DNA of 8,059 nucleotides from an uncultured Lysobacteraceae bacterium. Its GTDB lineage: Bacteria; Pseudomonadota; Gammaproteobacteria; Xanthomonadales; Xanthomonadaceae. Positions within the stretch are counted from its first letter, which is position 1. Every line of letters begins with the position of its first letter. The DNA lies in contig CAMLSB010000075.1 of NCBI GenBank assembly GCA_946482565.1, positions 1 through 8,059 of the forward strand, given 5' to 3'. Below, in pieces: positions 4,929 to 8,059 of the stretch. Position numbers and translations under genes: made by a program. The notes beneath the pieces are model-generated. The model was not told where the DNA came from. It worked only from the letters and a program-made list of their open reading frames with translations, and did no database searches.

Positions 4929-6473
4929 ATGGACTCCCCCGCCGCCGCCACCCTGCCCTCGCCCGAAGTCTGCGAACGCGCGCGGCTGAGCCGCGATGCC
5001 CGCTTCGACGGGCTGTTCTTCACGGCGGTGAAGAGCACCGGCATCTATTGCCGCCCCGTCTGCCCGGCGCCGACGCCCAGGCGCGCGAACGTCTCCTACT
5101 ACGGCAACGCGGCCGCAGCTGAAGCCGCGGGCTTCCGCCCGTGCCTGCGTTGCCGGCCGGAGTTGTCGCCCGGCGATGGCGCCTGGCGCCGCGGCGACGC
5201 AGCGGTCGCGCGCGCGCTGAAGCTGATCGACGACGGATTGCTGGCCGAACAGCCGCTGTCCGTGCTGGCCGAACGCGTGCACCTGGGCGAACGCCAGTTG
5301 CGGCGCCTGTTCGTCGAGCGCCTCGGCGCGCCGCCGATCGGCGTGCACGGCACGCGCCGGCTGCTGTTCGCCAAGCAGCTGCTGACCGAGACCTCGCTGC
5401 CGATCACCGACATCGCGCTCGCGGCGGGCTTCGGCAGCCTGCGCCGCTTCAACACCACCTTCCGCGACGCGTACCGGATGGCGCCGCGCGACCTGCGCAA
5501 GCGTCCGGCGGCCGCGCGCGCCGGCGACGAAGGATTGGTCCTGCGGCTCGGCTATCGCCCGCCCTACGACTTCGCCGCGCTGCTCGCGTTCATGCGCGGC
5601 CGCGCGCTGCCCGGAATCGAGCACGTCGATGACGCGAGCTATGCACGCGCCGTGCTGCCAGGCGATGGCGCTGCCGCGGCGGCCGCGGCGTCGTGGCTGC
5701 GCGTCTCGGAATGGCCCGGCGGCGAACACGCATTGCGCCTGGAACTCCACGGCGTGCCGCCGGCGCGGCTGATCGAAGTCGTGAACCGCGTGCGCCGCAT
5801 GTTCGATCTCGATGCGGATCCGCGGGCGATCGGCGCGGTGCTGTCGCGTTCGCCGCGGCTGGCGCCGGTGCTCGCCGCGCACCCCGGCGTGCGCGTGCCG
5901 AGCAGCTGGGACGGATTCGAGGCCGCGGTGCGCGCGATCGTCGGCCAGCAGGTGAGCACGAGCGCCGCGCGCACCATCGCCGCGCGCCTCGCCGAGCGTT
6001 TCGGCACGCCGCTTGAGGTGGATTTCGCGCCCGGGGCCGGGCATCCCGCACTCACCCATCGTTTCCCGACGCCGGCAGTGCTGGCCGAAGCCGATCTGTC
6101 GGGCATCGGCCTCACGGGCTCGCGCGCGGAAACGCTGCGCACCGTCGCGCGCGCGATGCTCGACGGCAGCGTCGACTTCCGGCCCGAACGGACGCTCGAG
6201 GACTTCGTCGCGCGCTGGACGGCGCTGCGCGGCATCGGGCCGTGGACCGCGCAATACCTCGCGCTGCGCGCGCTCGGCCACCCCGATGCCTTTCCCGCCG
6301 AGGACCTGATGCTGCAGCGCGCGTTCCCGCAGGAAGCGCCGCGGCTGTCCGCAAAGGCGCTCATCGCGCACGCCGAAGCCTGGCGGCCGTGGCGCGCCTA
6401 TGCCGTGATCCTGCTCTGGCGCGACCTGATGTCGGCGCCCGCCCCCACGAAATCGAAACGGAAATCCCGATGA
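4929..6473 (+). CDS. AdaA-AraC-AlkA fusion: methyl-phosphotriester sensor/regulator and 3-methyladenine DNA glycosylase
   Basis: This is a 514-residue cytosolic DNA-repair fusion. Residues about 13-85 form the Ada N-terminal zinc domain with C41 and C45 (YCRPVC) and C72 and C75 (PCLRC). By homology C41 corresponds to E. coli Ada C38, which takes methyl groups from DNA phosphotriesters and so switches on DNA binding. Residues about 90-190 are an AraC-type double helix-turn-helix (PITDIALAAGFGSLRRFNTTFRD region, 158-180). Residues about 200-315 are the AlkA N-terminal domain (RLGYRPPYDFAALLAFM). Residues about 320-500 are the HhH-GPD glycosylase, with the hairpin LRGIGPWTAQY (433-443) and catalytic aspartate D459 in FPAEDLML. 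It removes 3-methyladenine and similar lesions. The basic tail SKRKSR may bind DNA. The O6-methylguanine domain of classical Ada is missing and is supplied by the next gene, which overlaps by 4 bp (ATGA). The fusion is known in many Proteobacteria. Autoregulation of the operon is likely but inferred. Confidence 0.95.
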   Translation: MDSPAAATLPSPEVCERARLSRDARFDGLFFTAVKSTGIYCRPVCPAPTPRRANVSYYGNAAAAEAAGFRPCLRCRPELSPGDGAWRRGDAAVARALKLIDDGLLAEQPLSVLAERVHLGERQLRRLFVERLGAPPIGVHGTRRLLFAKQLLTETSLPITDIALAAGFGSLRRFNTTFRDAYRMAPRDLRKRPAAARAGDEGLVLRLGYRPPYDFAALLAFMRGRALPGIEHVDDASYARAVLPGDGAAAAAAASWLRVSEWPGGEHALRLELHGVPPARLIEVVNRVRRMFDLDADPRAIGAVLSRSPRLAPVLAAHPGVRVPSSWDGFEAAVRAIVGQQVSTSAARTIAARLAERFGTPLEVDFAPGAGHPALTHRFPTPAVLAEADLSGIGLTGSRAETLRTVARAMLDGSVDFRPERTLEDFVARWTALRGIGPWTAQYLALRALGHPDAFPAEDLMLQRAFPQEAPRLSAKALIAHAEAWRPWRAYAVILLWRDLMSAPAPTKSKRKSR

Positions 6474-6982
6474 ACCAGACCGACCCCATCCGCTACACCG
6501 TCATCGACAGTCCGGTCGGACCGCTGCTGCTCGCCGCCGACGACGCGCACCTGCAGGTGCTGGAATTCGAAACGCCCGCGCATCCCGTCAAGCGCGGCGC
6601 CGCCTGGCGCGAAGGCCGCAATGCGGTGATCGATGCCGCGCACGCGCAGCTGGACGAATATTTCGCCGGCAAGCGCCGCGATTTCGACCTGCCGCTCGCG
6701 CCGCAGGGCACCGAGTTCCAGCGCGGCGTGTGGTGGGCGCTGGCCGACATCCCCTACGGCAGGACGATCAGCTACGCGCAGCTCGCCACCCGCATCGGCA
6801 AGCCGGCCGCGACGCGCGCTGTGGGCGCGGCGAACGGGCGCAATCCGCTGTCGATCGTGCTGCCCTGCCACCGCGTGATCGGCGCCGACGGCAGCCTCAC
6901 CGGCTACGGCGGCGGGCTGCCGATCAAGACCTTCCTGCTCACGCTCGAAGGCGCTCTGCCGGCGACACCGACGCTGCTGTGA
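6470..6982 (+). CDS. ogt: Methylated-DNA--protein-cysteine methyltransferase (O6-methylguanine repair)
   Basis: This 170-residue suicide protein moves methyl groups from O6-methylguanine or O4-methylthymine in DNA to its own cysteine. The N-terminal ribonuclease-like part (about 5-80) includes YTVIDSPVGPLLLAA (9-23) and LDEYFAGKR (61-69). The C-terminal DNA-binding part starts at GTEFQRGVWWAL (80-91) and IPYGRTISYAQLA (94-106). The helix-turn-helix RAVGAANGRNP (116-126) follows, with R124 as the likely base-flipping arginine. The active-site PCHRVIGADGSLTGYGGG run (132-149) has the acceptor cysteine at C133. Length and motifs are those of a complete Ogt. The ATG lies inside the stop of the upstream fusion gene (ATGA), so the two are co-transcribed and probably translationally coupled. 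Only a weak ribosome site (GGAA, 6460-6463) is seen. Whether it is induced depends on the upstream AdaA domain. The symbol ogt is by function; adaB would be an equally fair name. Confidence 0.96.
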   Translation: MNQTDPIRYTVIDSPVGPLLLAADDAHLQVLEFETPAHPVKRGAAWREGRNAVIDAAHAQLDEYFAGKRRDFDLPLAPQGTEFQRGVWWALADIPYGRTISYAQLATRIGKPAATRAVGAANGRNPLSIVLPCHRVIGADGSLTGYGGGLPIKTFLLTLEGALPATPTLL

Positions 6983-6992
6983 TCGCACGGGA

Positions 6993-7012
6993 CCCGCGCT
7001 GCCGCGCGCGGG
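6993..7012. terminator. GC-rich hairpin between convergent genes, possible terminator
   Basis: CCCGCGC (6993-6999) pairs perfectly with GCGCGGG (7006-7012) across a 6-nt loop, in the 43-bp gap between the stops of ogt and hutF. It is symmetric and could act for both strands. No T-run follows on either side, so it is not a canonical intrinsic terminator. Confidence 0.35.
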
Positions 7013-7025
7013 GCTGCACATCGCA

Positions 7026-8059
7026 CTACGCGAGCAGGGTCCCCATCGCGGCGCGATAACGCGCGGCGATGGCATCGCGGTCGCGATGCCGGCCGTCGGC
7101 CACCACGCGCGCGCCGGCGACGTGGACGTCGCGCACCAGCGGCCGGTTGCCGCTGAAGATCCAGCGGTCGACGACGTCATCGGGCGTCGCGCCTGCAAAC
7201 TGCGGTGCGTCCGCTTCCAGCACGACGCGATCGCCCGCGCCATCCAGCCCCGTGGCATTCGAAGCGCTGGCGTGCACCGCCTCGAGCAGCGTCTCGCCCA
7301 CGCTCGGCGAGCCGCCGCGCACGGCGATGTTGCGATGGTGCGTCGCCAGGCGCTGCCCGTACTCGAGCCAGCGCAGTTCCTCCACCGGCGACACCGACAC
7401 CTGCGAATCCGAACCGATGCCGATCGCGCCGCCCGCATCGAGGAAGACGCGCAGCGGGAACAGGCCGTCTCCGAGGTTCGCTTCGGTCGTCGGACAGATC
7501 GCGACGGTGGCGCCGCTTTGCGCGATGCCCTCGATTTCGCCGCGCTCCAGGTGCGTGGCGTGCACCAGCGTCCAGCGCGCGTCCACGTCCGCGTTGCCGA
7601 GCAGCCATTCCACCGGCCGTGCGCCACGCAGCGCGAGGCAGTCCTGCACCTCGCCCAGTTGCTCGGCGATGTGGATGTGCATCGGCATGTCGCGCGGCAG
7701 CGCCGCGAGCACCGCGGCCATCGCGTCCGGCGGCACCGCGCGCAGGCTGTGCAATGCGCAGCCGACACGCAGCGCTGCATCCTCGTCCGCGCGCAGCGCT
7801 TCGATCAACGCCAGGAACGCGTCGACGTCGTGCCCGAAGCGCCGCTGCCGCTCGCCGAGCGGGCGCCCGTCGAATCCGCCCGTCATGTACAGCACCGGCA
7901 GCAGCGTCAGCCGGATGCCGGTGTCGCGCGCCGCGCGCACCAGCGCGCGCGACATCGCCGCCGGATCGGCGTACGGCCTGCCGTCCGGTGCGTGGTGCAG
8001 GTAGTGGAATTCGCAGACCGTCGTGTAGCCGGCCTCCAGCATCTCCGCGTACAGCTGCG
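7026..8059 (-). CDS. hutF: Formimidoylglutamate deiminase (N-formimino-L-glutamate iminohydrolase), C-terminal part; gene runs off the right edge
   Basis: This zinc amidohydrolase converts N-formimino-L-glutamate to N-formyl-L-glutamate and ammonia in the five-step histidine pathway, where HutG then releases formate. About 343 codons are visible. The frame stays open to the window edge (QLYAEMLEAGYTTVCEF), so the N-terminus with the first two zinc histidines is missing. Numbering from the M at 8042, the visible metal and active-site residues are H124 and E127 in MHIHIAEQ, H161 in LVHATH and D212 in GIGSDSQV. Adding 108 gives 232, 235, 269 and 320, matching the Pseudomonas aeruginosa HutF site as I recall it. 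About 108 residues before this M are therefore expected, most of them off the window. The FHYLHH run (12-17) and CPTTEANLGDGLFP (183-196) are also typical. The gene is convergent with the repair operon. HutU is on the same strand 6.6 kb away. Confidence 0.95.
   Translation of the reverse strand, partial: QLYAEMLEAGYTTVCEFHYLHHAPDGRPYADPAAMSRALVRAARDTGIRLTLLPVLYMTGGFDGRPLGERQRRFGHDVDAFLALIEALRADEDAALRVGCALHSLRAVPPDAMAAVLAALPRDMPMHIHIAEQLGEVQDCLALRGARPVEWLLGNADVDARWTLVHATHLERGEIEGIAQSGATVAICPTTEANLGDGLFPLRVFLDAGGAIGIGSDSQVSVSPVEELRWLEYGQRLATHHRNIAVRGGSPSVGETLLEAVHASASNATGLDGAGDRVVLEADAPQFAGATPDDVVDRWIFSGNRPLVRDVHVAGARVVADGRHRDRDAIAARYRAAMGTLLA

Noticed and set aside
4608..6371. A 587-codon open frame on the minus strand across the phosphodiesterase and Ada-AlkA genes
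   Set aside because: It is antisense to two genes with conserved active sites, its translation is Arg/Ala/Gly-rich without motifs, and long shadow frames are expected at this GC content.
6398..7780. A 460-codon minus-strand frame over hutF and ogt
   Set aside because: It is out of frame with hutF, whose zinc-site residues are intact in the true frame, and antisense to ogt.
1..8059. tRNA, rRNA, insertion sequence, phage or attachment-site signals
   Set aside because: None was recognised on either strand; every stretch over 300 bp is occupied by a supported gene.

Overview
The window is a high-GC bacterial chromosome segment with chromosomal-type genes only. Its style suggests the Xanthomonadaceae/Lysobacteraceae (a Lysobacter-, Luteimonas- or Xanthomonas-like organism). 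Supporting signs are a histidine-utilisation locus that includes HutF, a nucleotide pyrophosphatase/phosphodiesterase whose active-site positions match those recalled for the Xanthomonas enzyme XacNPP at a constant offset, and a GTAG-type REP palindrome of the kind known from Stenotrophomonas and Xanthomonas. The taxonomic call is inference; no rRNA or other marker is present.

Layout. Positions 1-420 (minus) hold the first 140 residues of urocanate hydratase HutU. The 168-bp divergent gap 421-588 holds a REP dimer and likely promoters. A compact plus-strand cluster follows (589-2999): a six-helix membrane protein, a small winged-helix regulator, two small membrane proteins and an exported SAM-type methyltransferase. 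A minus-strand exported SnoaL/NTF2-like protein (2968-3531) overlaps the methyltransferase tail by 32 bp. Next come a plus-strand NPP-type phosphodiesterase lipoprotein (3575-4864) and a two-gene alkylation-repair operon (4929-6982): an AdaA-AraC-AlkA fusion overlapping an Ogt-type methylguanine methyltransferase by 4 bp. The right edge (7026-8059, minus) is the C-terminal three quarters of formimidoylglutamate deiminase HutF.

How the genes fit together. HutU and HutF are two steps of one histidine-degradation pathway, are on the same strand, and are separated by about 6.6 kb of unrelated genes. The repair pair covers phosphotriester sensing, base excision of methylated purines and direct reversal of O6-methylguanine, so together they make a rearranged version of the E. 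coli ada/alkA/ogt adaptive response. The membrane/regulator cluster has no assigned function. Its layout, with a regulator overlapping a membrane protein, suggests a self-contained envelope module.

Three plus-strand genes (589, 3575, 4929) have no Shine-Dalgarno sequence and carry a -10-like hexamer only 6-8 nt before the ATG, so they may be translated from leaderless mRNAs. I saw no tRNA, rRNA, CRISPR, transposase or phage gene. I did not find a clear novel defence or mobile system. The least understood part is the 589-2999 cluster.
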